Positions 50,622-62,709 of a stretch of DNA of 64,000 nucleotides are shown here, piece by piece. The stretch is from Ceratobasidium sp. AG-K (Eukaryota > Basidiomycota > Agaricomycetes > Cantharellales > Ceratobasidiaceae), in contig JAWNGF010000001.1 in NCBI GenBank assembly GCA_037039685.1, positions 8,742,001 to 8,806,000 on the forward strand, read 5' to 3'. The number at the start of each line of letters is the position of its first letter. Position 1 is the stretch's first letter. The translations under genes and the position numbers were made by a program. Under the pieces are notes generated by a model, which had not been told where the DNA came from, searched no databases, and was given only the letters and a program-made list of their open reading frames with translations.

Positions 50622-52205
50622 GCTGATTAGAGCTCGGGATTGCGATAGTTTGGGTAAGAATGAAGATGTGGTCGTTAGTGGATTTCTATGAGAGCGGGGC
50701 TCATTGTGATGAGATTCAATCATTATGTCATGGTGATGATCGTTGAATCAGACCGCATCTAGCCTTTGCCGCGAAGATCTCTCGTTGATTCGATGTGGCT
50801 ATGGGGCAAAAGACAAGAGTGTAACCCCTTCTCTATTTCACCTAGGTACACCGCTGTCAAGCCCCTAGATATTTTGTATCCGTCAATATGTCAAGGACAC
50901 CTACCGTCCAGTTTTGCCGCTCTAGCCCAGGGCCTCCCGAGTAGTGTATCGTGTAGATCCACGCGCACGGTCTGGAGGTTGGGCGCCATGCTGCGCAACC
51001 CCGACTAATCAGGTATCTAGTATCCGAGCTAGTCTGGCATGATGACATACAAGGTTTGATATACCGCTCAATACATCATGATACGAAGCCCCTCCTTCTA
51101 GGGCTCCAAATAGCAGATGGTCCAAGCAGACGAATTTGAGACATGTAATCAACACATGTACGCCGCAGTGATCCGGGTACTCGACGAGACAGTTAATATA
51201 CACACACCTACAACGCCTACATTGCGTTAAATCGGGCAATGCATCGTAGGGTCTCGCTCAGATTCAATTATCGCGGGTACAAGATCAAAGCAACAGGGGC
51301 AAACTCTCTTCTCTTCACGGGACCTTCCGAGCATGCATGTTTCTGAAGTATGAGAATCCAGTCAATCGAATAGGTTCACGAATGCTGTTTTGAGGGGTGG
51401 GTCCGTTTGCAGCGTGGCTAGTCCAAGGATCGGCAGCACGCCTAAAGACGCACATGATGGCCTCGCCATTGCGCTACTCGAATGTTGACTTGTGACTTCA
51501 CATCGTACCATGGTGAAGATCGACACTTTGCTCGGAGAGTGCCATTTCGCTCGAGATATCCGGCTAATGTGACCTCTGACGGGGGATCTTATCCCAGCAG
51601 AGACCTAACAAGTAGCTGGCAAAGATCACGCCAAGACTCACAAACAACCATAGAGTTGACCATATTTTCTGGATCATGGAAACGCGGAACGCTCACTGTC
51701 ATGGGAAGAAGCCCCACGACTCGCTGTTCGCTTACTACGTCAGAAACTGAGATGATTTTGGGTATTGCGCAATTGCCAAGTTGAATGCCTCATGGCATGA
51801 AAGAGTCGTTCTACTTAGAAGATATTAGTACAATGGTTTGACTGGACCGTTAGGGAGTCATCTATTGCATGTGGCGATGAGCATGCATGCGCATACAACT
51901 AGATCTGCTGTTGCATTTCTGATCCATTCAGTGCAGGGCTTTAAGCCTCGCAAGGCGATGTGTAGGTGTGGGTTTCTGTAAACGCACCAGAGTACCATGT
52001 TGGCTTGCGGGGAGCCTCAGTTCGACTTGGGGCACTTATAATACTGTACTAGCGGGTGAATATATTTACACGCTTGGGTTGTATTGCAAACTTATCATGG
52101 TTCATTTGTAAGCAAGCCTAAAACGGAGTCGAAATATACAGTCCTTTCGGGGTGAATTGAAGGGTGGGACAAAATCGACGTTGGCAACAGTTCGTTACAG
52201 TAACC
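50622..52205. promoter_or_regulatory. Divergent intergenic region, nothing recognised
   Basis: A 1.6-kb A+T-rich spacer between two divergent genes. Short ORFs (50766-51008, 51482-51784 and others) show no family-like sequence. No element boundaries seen. Confidence 0.4.
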
Positions 52206-52817
52206 ATGAAACAGGACAATCACGTGAGCAATAGCGCTTTGTCGATCTCCCATGCCTGCCAAGATTCGTTCAGCGAGTACGCTAGTCGCCGCTTCCTCGA
52301 GCGTGCTTCAGCGCAACCCCCAGCTCCAGGATCATCCGTACCAAATCCATTTTTACCTCAAAAAAATCCCCAGACCGGACGATGGCACGCACCCCAATAT
52401 TCGTTGCGCAGACAAAAAGAGCTCGTCAAGCAAGCTCGGGCAGATGGTGTGCTTGGATTATTACCGCCGGGCCTGAAAGCTCGACGTGAAGACGGAGCTG
52501 GTGCAGGGCTAGATTCGAACATATCTGCTGCTGTCCCAGAAGCCGGAGGCGTAATCCTAAAGTGGGGGGGCGAACCTGCACCCAAGTCGACCGTTGGGAT
52601 CCGGTCGACCCAGAGAAGATTCAAGGGACACAAGTGGGAAAGGGAGCAAAAGGAGCGTGCGGAGTTTGTGGCTAAGCGTATGGAAACAATGGCAAAGAGG
52701 ATAGCCGACCTGAAGGCGGTATGTGCGATCTCTTGATTGTGCTTGGGCAACGCGACTGACTTGTCGCAGGCCAAGATACAGGAGCGAACAAAGACGCGCC
52801 CATCCCTGCCATTTTAG
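52206..52817 (+). CDS. Mitochondrial ribosomal protein mL59 (MRPL25-like)
   Basis: Mitochondrial large-subunit protein. Exons are 52206-52718 and 52770-52817, giving 186 aa. The diagnostic block is VPNPFLPQKNPQTGRW followed by HAPQYSLRRQKELVKQA and LLPPGLK, matching NPFLPNK..FHDPKYSLRR of yeast MRPL25. The C-terminal half is a basic helix (FKGHKWEREQKERAEFVAKRM) ending KTRPSLPF after the intron. The start at 52206 (ACC before ATG) is preferred, but the first 30 residues are not conserved. An overlapping frame beginning MPAKIRS at 52252 leaves the possibility of a different N-terminus. Confidence 0.82.
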
Positions 52818-52925
52818 TCGCTCATATTCACACTATGAAATCTATTATTAATGATGCAAACTCATGAGCGTGCAACAAAACCCCAAAGTTACAGTAACAA
52901 TACAACGCTGGTACGTAACCTAAAA

Positions 52926-54565
52926 TTACATTTGGTGATCACGAAGCAGTTCCATACCTATCTCCACTACCTCCAATCCGTCTTTCGCCCGTTTACCGTA
53001 TGCCTTTTTGGTGCTATGCAATGAAAAGGTATCGGACTCTCTGTCCCAACTATCCCCTTCGCCTTGGACTAAGTTTCCTTCGTACACCATCCACAGTTTC
53101 TTCCAAAATTTCCGCTTCTTTGACCTCCATGGTAGTAGGATCCATGCATGGCAGATGGGGATCAGGATTACCCAAGCCTGGGAAATGGCATCAACCGGGA
53201 TCAACGCGAGGGAGATAATGTATTGAAGGAGTATATCGAACCACACCCAGAATATCTCGCTGTCTCTTGCACGTCTCAAAATCGCGCGTGAGACGCCAAC
53301 AGGTTCTGGTGGTACGGCAGTGGCGTAACCGTGCCAGAGGTCGTCGGGTAGACGAGCACATAGTGTTTTGGCGTGCAAGCGACACATGGGTGTGACAAGC
53401 CCTGATTCGGGGAGCAAAGGGGTAATGACGTTGAGGCGGGAGGTGACATCAGTGAGAGTGGCTATGGGCGAACCGGGCGAGATGAATACGTGTTTCGAGA
53501 GCGATTTGTCAAGTAATTGAACTATCAAGGGGGAAGGTCGTGGTAATTCTTCCGCTCCCCATGCAACCTTGATCCTTGAACGAGTTTCTGCATCGAGGTT
53601 CGGAAGACTGTCGACGATGCGTCGAAGTCCAGCGCGATAATCATCGACTGCCTGAGCATATTCCTGCCTCAGTTTTACCTTCCGGAGGGCACTGCGCCAT
53701 GCCACCCGAGGTGGTAGAACTCGAACCCAGAATGCTTGTATAAGACACCGAAGGATTCCGGTGTCCATTGCCTCTGCCAAGGCGTCCGCGATGTCTGCGT
53801 GTACCAACTCGAGCCCTCGAGCGTCTGCCCACCGTCGTCCGTGTTTTGGTTTTGTCAAGTATAGCCCGTTGGGTATGTAGGGGCGCACGCTGTGATTAAG
53901 GGCGGTGCACGCGTCCTTGCGTGAGTTCTCGAGAGTACGCTTCAGGTGATGGACGTCTACGCTTGGCGGAAGTACATGCGTCCAGTGCATGTATTTCTGG
54001 ATAGAGCTTCCAGTTGAAGGGTCAGCGATATTATCGCCAATTGGCCCCGCCATGACCATCGTCGCTGTTCGGATGGTGTTGGGGGTTAGCGTGCATGGGT
54101 GCTGCCACCAACGTTCTCGGATGCCTAGTTTTCCGTACCTTGGTGTTCCCAAGTCAGTAACACAGGAATACCGGGCTGGGGGAGGGAGGCTCACCGATCG
54201 ATCCGAATAGCGGCAGTTGGTGGGGTCTGAGCACTCGACGAAACGTGCAGAACCACATACTCATGGGATGCTTGCTTGCTTGGTGCAAGTCGCCGATCGA
54301 CGCTAGTCACGTATAGGGTGTGTATTGGTGGCCTTTGTGCCGCGGTTGCAAAGTCGGTAGTGGACGTGGCCTCTGAGGTGAACCCTTCGAGAAGATCGAG
54401 GGCCGACCGAGGAGGTTTTGTGTCTTCGGTGGTAGTTTTGCTCGACGTAGCACGTTGATCCCTGCAGTCTACCACATCATGTCAGCATTGGTTTGTAATG
54501 ATGTCATTAGATAACATACTTTGAAGAGTGTACAACACGAAGGAACCGTCAAGTGCAAGACCCAT
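52926..54565 (-). CDS. Hypothetical membrane-associated protein
   Basis: Exons are 54565-54520, 54468-54195 and 54138-52926, all in phase, giving 510 aa. The start at 54565 lies in CCGCCATGG, a near-perfect context, and gives MGLALDGSFVLYTLQ. I do not recognise the family. The N-terminal third contains beta-rich segments (HTLYVTSVDRRL, HEYVVLHVSSS, TAAIRIDRYGKLGIRERWW) that could be an arrestin- or C2-like fold. The centre is charged and helical (WRSALRKVKLRQEYAQAVDDY). Near the C-terminus two hydrophobic segments (DILLQYIISLALIPVDAI and AWVILIPICHAWILLPW) are probable membrane anchors, followed by RSKKRKFWKK. The stop is the TAA at 52926-52928. Confidence 0.75.
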
Positions 54566-54953
54566 GGCGGGGCACGATAAACTCGCGACAGCAATAGCGA
54601 ACAATATGTGATTGATATTGGCTTGATGTGCTGCGGCGCTAAAACGGTGTAGCTGTGCTTGCCCGTGACTGATTCCCAGCCGGAACGCTTGGCAGCGCTT
54701 CCTTGGACATCGAAGGCACACAAGCCAGTATAAGCTTGCATTATGAGGATGCCAAGGCCTCGCGTTCTATCACGTATCCCGATGTGACTCTGGAGCGCCC
54801 AAAAAGGTGCTCCGAGTGTCGGCCGCAACTGCGGCTATTAATATGTAGCGGAGATCGTCCTGCGCGCTAAATCTGTGGCGTGATTCCGAACGATGCCGCA
54901 TGCAAGCCAGCTGACATCATTTTAGCCGCACGAGTTCCCTCGATCCAACCACC
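54566..54953. promoter_or_regulatory. Divergent promoter region
   Basis: A 388-bp spacer between the membrane hypothetical gene and the Pcs60-like gene. Minus-strand ORFs extend into it but lack a good start. No motif recognised. Confidence 0.35.
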
Positions 54954-56908
54954 ATGACGGAATCATACACTCTCTTGTCACTTACTCCCAATGAGAGGGA
55001 AACTGCATTGATTATCCCAGCTGCCTCAGGGACCCCCCAGCTAGACTTATCCTATGCTGAGCTACGAGGCCTTGTCTTTAATCTGCGCGACGTCCTCCGA
55101 AGTGAAGGCGTCGTTCCAGGGGACGTCGTTGCAATGAGTCTTGTCAACAGCTTGGAGTTTGTTGCTGGGTTCCTTGCCACTGGCGCGGCCCGGTTAGTGA
55201 CTCGTTGCAATCGATTACCATATTATCTGACTCTAGTTCAAGCGCAATCTCTGCGCCGCTGAACCCAGCGTACTCTGCATCGGAGTTCAACTTTTATCTC
55301 GAGGATACCAAGCCTCGTCTTGTCCTTCTCCCTCGGGATTCAACCAAGACGGCTCCTCTTGCTTTAGAATCTGCGAAAAAGTGCAATGTACGTGCGCTGG
55401 AACTCTGGATCCAGGGTGGCAAGCCTCATGTCAAGACCGTATTTGCAACTGAGACCGGAGGAAAAAGGATGAGCCTGGGAGCAGACAATGATCCACCGCA
55501 TGGAGACGACGTTGCGCTCGTACTGCATACATCCGGTACGACCGGCCGACCAAAATCGGTACCCCTCACACATGCCAATCTGTTGCGAACCACGGTCAAC
55601 ATTATTCAGACCTACAAGCTCACACCCCAAGATAGGTAAACAAACCATTAGCTTTATCGTTCAGAAACTGATGGTTGTGTGGCCAGGTCGTATCTAGTTA
55701 TGCCATTGTTCCATGTCCATGGCTTGCTGTGCGGTTTACTTTCAACGCTCGCAAGTCGAGGGAGTGTTGTCATACCTCCCAAGTTCGCGGCCTCGAAATT
55801 CTGGAAAGACTTTACGACCACCAAATGTAACTGGTACACGGCTGGTAAGCACCCACATTGTCATTACGATAACACAGTTGACTAATTTTCAACCCGTGAT
55901 AACATTTCAGTTCCAACCATTCACCAGATCCTGCTTTCAACAGCTTTACCGTCGCCTGTACCCCAAATTCGCTTTATCCGTTCGTGTTCGTCTGCGCTAG
56001 CCCCTGCGACGCTCGAGCGCCTAGAAAAAGCATTTGGAGCCCCAGTTCTCGAGGCGTATGCCATGACGGAAGCAAGTCACCAAATGTGCTCTAATACATT
56101 TGGGAGTCGCATTCCTGGTACAGTTGGCGTTGGAGTTGGCGTTGAAGTTAGCATACGCGATGACTCTGGTGAGCTACCTTGACTAATGAGGTGATTTGCG
56201 GGTTGTCTGAACAGTTTGTGACGATAGGTAAAGAAGTTAAGCGCGGCGAGATTGGCGAGGTTTGTGTACAAGGCTCAAACGTCACGAAAGGCAAGTTCAA
56301 TCCCTTATGTTTTAGTAGTGGCTATAAAAGGTTTGATAGGCTATTGGAACAACGAAAAGGCCAACAAGGAAAGTTTTTGGGAAGGGCGATGGTTCCGGTG
56401 CGAATTCAACTTTCAGCTTCAATGCTCTCTACTCATTTGTGAATGGTAGAACTGGCGACCAAGGGCTTATCCTTCCTGAACCTTCTGCGCCGCACCTCAA
56501 ATTGACCGGGCGTATCAAAGAGCTCATCAACCGTGGCGGAGAAAAGATTGCCCCTCCCGAGGTAGACGCCGCTCTGCTCTCTATTCCGGGAGTTCACGAG
56601 GCTGTGACGTTCGGTGTCGCAGACCAAAAATATGGCGAAGTCGTGTGGGCCGCGGTGGTTCTCGACTCGGGACACAAGAACGCCGGAAAGGAGGAAGTGA
56701 AAGAATTAGGCGTGCGTTGCAAGGCAAGATCTCAAAGGTGGGAATACAAGGTGCTCTCTTGACGCGAGGTTAACCAAGTTTGCAGTTCAAGATTCCCGAC
56801 AGAATCATTATCACTGATGCTATTCCCAAAACTGCCACCGGCAAGGTGCAAAGGCGACACGTTCGCGATGCATTCGTCAAGATGGTCGAGACCAAGGCGA
56901 AGTTGTAG
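54954..56908 (+). CDS. Pcs60-like oxalyl/acyl-CoA synthetase, peroxisomal (one-base deletion as written)
   Basis: AMP-forming ligase that activates a carboxylate (oxalate in yeast Pcs60) to its CoA thioester. Exons are 54954-55192, 55237-55635, 55687-55844, 55911-56168, 56228-56290, 56340-56397, 56450-56737 and 56786-56908, about 528 aa. The P-loop-like ATP motif is LHTSGTTGRPKSVPLTH. Other ANL-family blocks are PLFHVHGLLCG, EAYAMTEASHQMCSN, WFRTGDQG, GRIKELINRGGEKI and KTATGKVQRR. The protein ends AKL, a peroxisomal PTS1. Intron 5 (56291-56339) has a GC donor (AAG/GCAAGT). One base is missing near 56706-56712: VKELG must shift frame to reach ALQGKISK, after which the rest, including the PTS1, is in frame. 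Confidence 0.93.
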
Positions 56909-57986
56909 AAGTAGTTGTGCAGTACCCGACTCGGGAACCGCACTCCGCTCATGTTGTTAAGTGCCCAATTTAGAATAAATAGATTAGTTCGACCCCTGTC
57001 TTGTTGTCGAATACTCTGAACCGCACAGCAAATGCTAGCTGTGTTTACTGCGGCAACGTATGAGAATGCTGCAGGCGCCTGGCATTAGAGCCCTTGTTCG
57101 AGGGCCCAAGGTACCCGACATCGGAACCGGAACCAGTGAAAAGATCTCCGCCTTCAGCCAGATCCAGTGCTTTAGGCGGAGGATAGGGGTCTATGCCTCG
57201 CAACGTATATGCAGCCAGGTATGAAAACTAGGTGTTCCCTTAAACGTCCGGTCTGCTACTCTCAACCCCTCGAGCTAAAAATCTACCTTGACCCGAAATG
57301 TCTGGCCCAGCTGAAGTGTATATCATCTTTGCATCGTTCCAATTGGCGTTGACGTGGGGTTTGCTCATCCTGTTGATCGGCAGTTGCTGAAACTGGTACA
57401 ATTAATCCAACGTATATGCCTTACGATGGGTCTATCGGCCCCACGTTCTGCGTGAACTTAACTGGGGGCTAGATGACTGGCTGAACCTATTAAGTGGTAA
57501 TATAGCTCGCCAAAGGTGATATAGAGGGGTCGATTGGTCGCTCTGAGGTAGGATCTATGTCCGAAGTGTACTTTACCTGATGCATAGCAATATTCAAGCA
57601 ATTGCACTAACAGATAAACTTCGTTCTGAGAAGCTAGTATTTCCCTTGGAAGCTCCAATGAGACAGCACCAGTGGCCTTTGTTGAGCGGTACCTGAATCC
57701 CGATAGCCAGGATGCCGAGATAATGTCCTTATACAATGAAATAATTAGGTAGAATTTGGCTCGTTTTTGGCGCAAGGTCTCCCAGGCGGTCGGTGAAACC
57801 AATAGTCTAGCAAGGTACTAGCTCCCCTTGGCACGAACGGGGTGGAAACACTGACACCGGCGGATATCAGATATTATTGGCCAAACAATGGCTGATATCC
57901 GCATGCGCCAAGCCAGGCCAAATGCTATATTACCGCGCATACAAACGGTTTCTTCCCCAGTCACTACGTATCTACGATTCATCACC
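56909..57986. other. Intergenic spacer with possible mycocypin-like relic
   Basis: Begins with GTACCCGACTCGGGAAC 16 nt after the Pcs60 stop (copy near 27552). A 114-aa minus-strand ORF (57458-57802) has no recognised family. Near 57298 an ATG context resembles the start of the mycocypin-like gene at 60056. Confidence 0.35.
57298..57350 (+). pseudogene. Possible truncated copy of the mycocypin-like gene start
   Basis: ATGTCTGGCCCAGCTGAAG here parallels ATGTCTGGTCCAGATGAG at 60056. Shortly after comes a CCAATTGGCGTTGACGT stretch that resembles the PIGIVVYV-coding part of the later copy, as if the middle had been deleted. The match is short and only eyeballed. Confidence 0.25.
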
Positions 57987-59344
57987 ATGACTTCCACTCA
58001 GGCCCATCCTCTAGGCTATGAGAGCAAGACTCTCAAACTCTCCTCTGGACACCACTATCGCTATGTCGATATCCTTCCTCCGCACGGAGTTAAACCCATT
58101 GTGACTGCGCTACTTATACATGGCTTCCCAGATTCTGCGTGAGTACTACTGAAGAACGAATATTAGCTCACTCTTACCGAAAATATCTCTAACTTCTAGG
58201 TACGGATGGCGTCACCAGGTTAAAGGATGGTCCCGACGAGGTATTCGCCTTATTATCCCAGATACTGTTGGCTATACGGGGAGCTCTCAGCCCGTTAATC
58301 CTGAGGAGTATAGTATGAAGGCGCAGAGTGACGAGCTCGCTGAACTCGTTCAGATTGCCGGGGTTCCTGATAATGAAAAGATCATACTTATTGGACATGA
58401 CTGGTGAGGATAACATTTATTCTTTCCCTATAGGGGATCTTATAATAACCCAGGGGTGCGGCTGTTGCTACCCGTATGGCACAATTCAAGCCAGATCTCG
58501 TCAGGGGGGTAGTGAGGTCAGTGTTTCAGTACCGTTTGACTAGGCTTGGCCGTTTGATCTCAACTTGCTCCTTTAGCCTTGGCATACCGTTTGCCCCGCC
58601 TGCTCAAGAGTACCTTTCGGTAGAACAATACGTGGAAAAGTTACCCAACTTTGGGTACCAGCTCTTTTTTGCTTCACCGCATTCAGATTCGGTCATCGAC
58701 GCAGACGTAAGTACCATCCACCCAACTTCAAATTATCGGAACATCTAACCAAGGCAGGTTGAGAAATTTATAAACATGATTTATGAGTCGGGCAGGCAGT
58801 ATGCTTCCGGAGAAGGTCCCGAGTTTGAAAAGGAAGGCGTCATTGAAGCCTGGCTCAAAGACAACACTAAGTCTATGACGTCCGACCTCCTTTCCAAAGA
58901 GGTATATATTTATCAGCACCCCCGTACAAACCTTCTCTGATGCGGTAGTTACAAAGGAGCTGAGCACTATTGTGTCTGAAATCAAGTCTGGTGTGGGTTT
59001 CACGTACGTACTATTAGATATATGCCATCGGCTGAAGGTTTGATTGGTTTATGTCTAGCGCTATGCTCAACTACTACCGTACCCGCAAAATCAACTATGA
59101 ACTCGAAAAGGAGCTTCCGCAAGCTCTTCTGCCTCACACGCCCAAATTATTGGTCGTCCCGAGCGCTGACCCAGCCATCCCAGCAGTTATGTCAGCGCAG
59201 GTCGAAAAGCAGCTGAAAGCAGTAGAAGTGGCGTGGTTGAATGGGCTATGTGGGCACTGGGTACAGTTGGAACAACCAGGGGAGATAGAGCGGATCGTCG
59301 GGGAGTGGGTAGAGAAAATGACTGCAAAGGGATGGGAGGCGTAA
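57987..59344 (+). CDS. Alpha/beta-hydrolase, epoxide hydrolase-like (one-base insertion as written)
   Basis: Probably hydrolyses epoxides to diols. Exons are 57987-58138, 58200-58403, 58454-58516, 58577-58706, 58758-59003 and 59059-59344, about 359 aa. HGFPDS gives the oxyanion-hole HG; the nucleophile is Asp118 in GHDWG (residues 116-120), the epoxide-hydrolase form of the nucleophile elbow. The acid is likely Asp in VPSADPAIP and the base His in CGHWVQLEQP. Exon 5 contains a C5 run (58919-58923) that shifts the frame; with C4 it reads VYIYQHPVQTFSDAVVTKEL and joins the last exon correctly. The ATG at 57987 (CACCATGA) fits the family start. No signal peptide. Confidence 0.9.
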
Positions 59345-60055
59345 TCAGCCGTTGTCGGAATAAGTGCTTACAACAATTATGACTTAGTAGCCATATCATA
59401 CAGTATAGATGACCTTCTGGCATCCACAGATCGTTAAACTATACCACGCGGATATATAGAAATGGTATGAGCGTAGGGGGGTCAAGATCACATCTATTGC
59501 CTGATTATATGCGTCAGCGTTATCGGTGGGTGGCTTGAGTGCGCAGCATCTTACGCAGCAAGCAAATAGAAACCACGCAGCGTCATGACGGAGCGTTCCA
59601 AAATTGAACACGCAAGGTACCAGGGTTACAAGCGACCTACACTCTACCATAGTTGATAGATGGGGGTTGCCTGGTATTTCAATCTATGTGGTTTATGTTG
59701 TCTCGTGGTTGGGTACCATGTTAAGCACAGATAGACTGACACCTTTGTCAGCCCGATCTTGAATATCGGCGAGGCACATGATGGTGCCACTCGCTGTACA
59801 ATGGTGGATGGCAGTACGGGCGCAAGGTATTTACTGAATTATTACGCGTGGATTTCAAGATGCCTGGCACCGGCAACGATACAACTTTGGCAAAGCGCGC
59901 CGCCGAAGTACACACCATCGGACTTCTAAGGTCTGGACCTTTTTCCCGAAGGCATCCAATGAAGCTTAAACGCCCTAACTCTGCAAATTTGGCCCACATC
60001 TTAGTTTTATTATCTATCATCCCCTAGCTCGAGTGGCTAGCGCCCATTAGCCGCA
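59345..60055. other. Intergenic spacer
   Basis: Promoter of the first mycocypin-like gene. ORFs on the minus strand (59396-59650, 59748-60020) look random. No element recognised. Confidence 0.35.
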
Positions 60056-60694
60056 ATGTCTGGTCCAGATGAGGGTATATACGCACTCCGTGCAGGCAAG
60101 GACGAGGGGGATCGGGGGTATGTATGCCACCCAAGGTAAATTCAACACTTCGATCCCTGTAGAGGCACTTGGACCGTCTGGGGGTCAAACGGCAGGTTCT
60201 TTCTGACAATCTCATTGTTCACCTTCATCCTAACTTCGGAGATTGGATAGTGGAAACTAGTGCGCGCCCAGAGGCTGAGGAAGATGACACGTACTACGTA
60301 GAAAACCCTCAAAAGTATCCTCCTGGCGTTCAGCTCACTGGATTCCACAATCTGTCAGTAAGGGATAATGATAATGTTACCCTTGGGCAACCCAATAAAT
60401 TTATTATCAAACCTACGAGCGACAAGGACGTGTACACGTGAGTTCAATAACCTTGTTGATGAGGCAAGGCTTATGGTCACAACAGTATCAGCCCTTCTGA
60501 GAAACCACCACTTGGGGCTGAGGTGTATATTGGAACACATTACGCTAGTGTAAGTAACCCGCTCCTACTCCATTTTAATACGCTTATATTAATCGATACT
60601 TACACAGGTTGTGACTAAGGTTATCCCTGCAGTCAAACACTCCCCATCACCCCCCGTTTGGACTTTCTATCCTCGCACAGAGCTCGGTGAATAA
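60056..60694 (+). CDS. Small mycocypin-like (beta-trefoil inhibitor-like) protein, copy 1
   Basis: Exons are 60056-60195, 60242-60437, 60486-60549 and 60608-60694, about 160 aa. A G5 run at 60106-60110 has one base too many; with G4 the protein reads GIYALRAGKDEGIGGMYATQG, then PVEALGP. This opening resembles clitocypin/macrocypin cysteine-protease inhibitors (GxYxLR..GGMYA..PVxAEPLGP), small fungal beta-trefoil proteins without signal peptides. Later parts (YPPGVQLTGFHN, VTLGQPNKFIIKP, VTKVIPAV, PPVWTFYP) match copy 2 closely. No signal peptide is visible, as in mycocypins. Family assignment is by pattern only, and inhibition of any protease is unproven. Confidence 0.68.
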
Positions 60695-61616
60695 ACCAAT
60701 TGCCTGAACTAGCATGCAATGGACTTGAAATGAGAATTAAGTCACTTTGCGCGTTGTCTGTAATCCGCTGAAAGCCAATTCCACTAAGCCAGTACGCGCC
60801 TGACGCCATAGCCCCCGAGTGTATGCGCTTATTTTGCTGAGAGTTCCTGGATTTAAACATTTGGGATTGGTCCTTTTACCGGGGGGTTTTATGGTAAAGA
60901 GAATTTGTTAACCCAGGCGGAGTAATTAATTGGTACGAATTGAAAAAGCATGCCCAACTCAGAACCTAAGGGGTCAAAATGAAAGTGCGCTTCGTCAAAC
61001 ACATGTTGGGGGGGGGGTTGAAGATGGGGCTAGGAAGTTATTCTGGTAGGGGTAGTTCCGAAGCTCCTTTCCAGCTACTGCAAGATCCTCGACCGAGTAG
61101 CTTGTCACAGATGGCACTTCTAAAGCCGGCCTAACACAAAGCCGGCGCGTTCTCGACCCGCTTGCCAAGATAGTCCAGCCAACTCGAAAGGCGCAACTAT
61201 ATGGCTTTAGAGATAGCCTGCTCGGCAGCTGGACTCCGCTCGCATTGACCCCAAACCAAGTGCTGTGTCTAGAACAAAAACGTCAACTCGTTAATTGCCT
61301 TTACATTGAACGTATTAAATCCTGTCCCACATGACGACGCCACTCTCTAAAAAGGTGCAGGGGGAGAGTACGGGCGCTTTGTGCTGTAGTCTTTGCTTGC
61401 GGAACCCAGTTAGCCGACACCGGCACTATCTTGGCGCTGGCGAAATGACCTCTTTCAATGCCTGTAATATGGCGCTGCACAAATGAGGCGCTGTTGCGAC
61501 GATTCGAAAGGGATGCTTGCTAGACTATAAGAACTCGAATGTTGCGGTCTTCATCTACATCTTACCATCATCTGTTGTCTTCAAAGCTCTAGCACCTCAG
61601 AGTTACTACTTTTACA
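60695..61616. other. Intergenic spacer between the mycocypin-like genes
   Basis: No supported ORF. Contains a G10 run near 61010 and a GC-richer stretch around 61110-61240. The last ~100 bp (pyrimidine-rich ACATCTTACCATCATCTG) look like a leader for copy 2. Confidence 0.35.
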
Positions 61617-62256
61617 ATGCCCACTTGTCTACCTGATGGACTGTATACTCTACGATACGGGCATAATAAAGGAGGGGGGGAATGTATGCCACCCAAGGTG
61701 AATTCAACGCCCCTATTCCCGTGATAGCGATGGGGCCGTCAACGCACCAAACCGTATGTTCTCTTGAGAGGGTTACATCATTTCACCTTGTTCAATATGC
61801 GTCATTTTCAGTGGAAAATAGAGCGAGCCAATGAAGGGGATGGAGAGGTTTGTAAATATCGCATCCTCAATCCCCAGCCCCACCCAGGCGGGGTTGAGCA
61901 AACCGGCTTCCATAATGAGTCAACGAATGAGGACGTGTCAGTTACCCTCGGACAACCCAAAGAGTTCTACATTCAAGTTACCGAGAAAGACAACGAGTAC
62001 ACGTAAGTGTGGGTGCTTTGTACTAACGGTGCCGCTCACTCGAATGGTTGCACTAGTATCAGCCCGACTGATGAAACTCCAATCGGTATCGTTGTTTACG
62101 TCGGAGATTCGGACAATAAAGTAGGTCACATCTTCAGCCGGGGTTTCCTCTATTCGTACTGATCGCGCATTTATTCAGGCAGTAACCAAGGTCATCCCTA
62201 TGATTAGCAACCCCCCGCCTTCCCCTGTCTGGACCATTCTTCCTTCCAAAGATTGA
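61617..62256 (+). CDS. Small mycocypin-like (beta-trefoil inhibitor-like) protein, copy 2
   Basis: Tandem paralogue of the gene at 60056 with the same four-exon plan: 61617-61753, 61812-62002, 62057-62120 and 62179-62256, about 155 aa. The start PDGLYTLRYGHNKGG and MYATQGEFNAPIPVIAMGPS align with copy 1, as do QWKIERANEGDG, HPGGVEQTGFHN, VTLGQPKEFYIQV, ISPTDETPIGIVVYV and VTKVIPMI..SPVWTILP. A G7 run at 61674-61680 is out of frame by one (needs G8 or G5) to reach MYATQG. Exon boundaries 2-4 coincide with those of copy 1, supporting gene duplication after intron gain. Function as a protease inhibitor is inferred. Confidence 0.68.
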
Positions 62257-62709
62257 GGGGCAATGGGATGTGCTCGATCACTCGGATATCTGTGCATTAG
62301 GATGCCTACACTATGTGCACTGTACTTTCAATTGAATTGGTTTGGAAAGTTAGCGGCGCCCGGACCGCATACATAAGTGAAATGGCCTCTCAGTATATCG
62401 ACCAACTTTACGTAGAGTGCTTGAGCTCCTATAGTTCTAACAAATTCGCGTATTGGAATTGGAAAGCTGCAGCGACTAAAACCCACTTGGCCATCGTTCA
62501 GTCCCTTTGAGCTCTTCACGAACACGTGTAATCTATTTTAGAGAAATGCTACAACGTTCCCCACACCAAAAGCGATCACCTGTCCGGACTCCCCATGCAG
62601 GGGGACATCAGAAATAAAAAGGAACGAGTAAGATGGCATAAGACAGAATCAAAATGAGGATGAAGACACAAACAGACACATCCCAATGAACTAAACGCGG
62701 CAACACACT
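62257..62709. other. Convergent 3' spacer
   Basis: Between copy 2 of the mycocypin-like pair (+) and the O-FucT-like gene (-). No supported feature. Confidence 0.4.

Noticed and set aside
50622..52205. Short ORFs in the DUF1769-mL59 spacer
   Set aside because: All are under about 100 aa, overlap each other on both strands and show no protein-like pattern.
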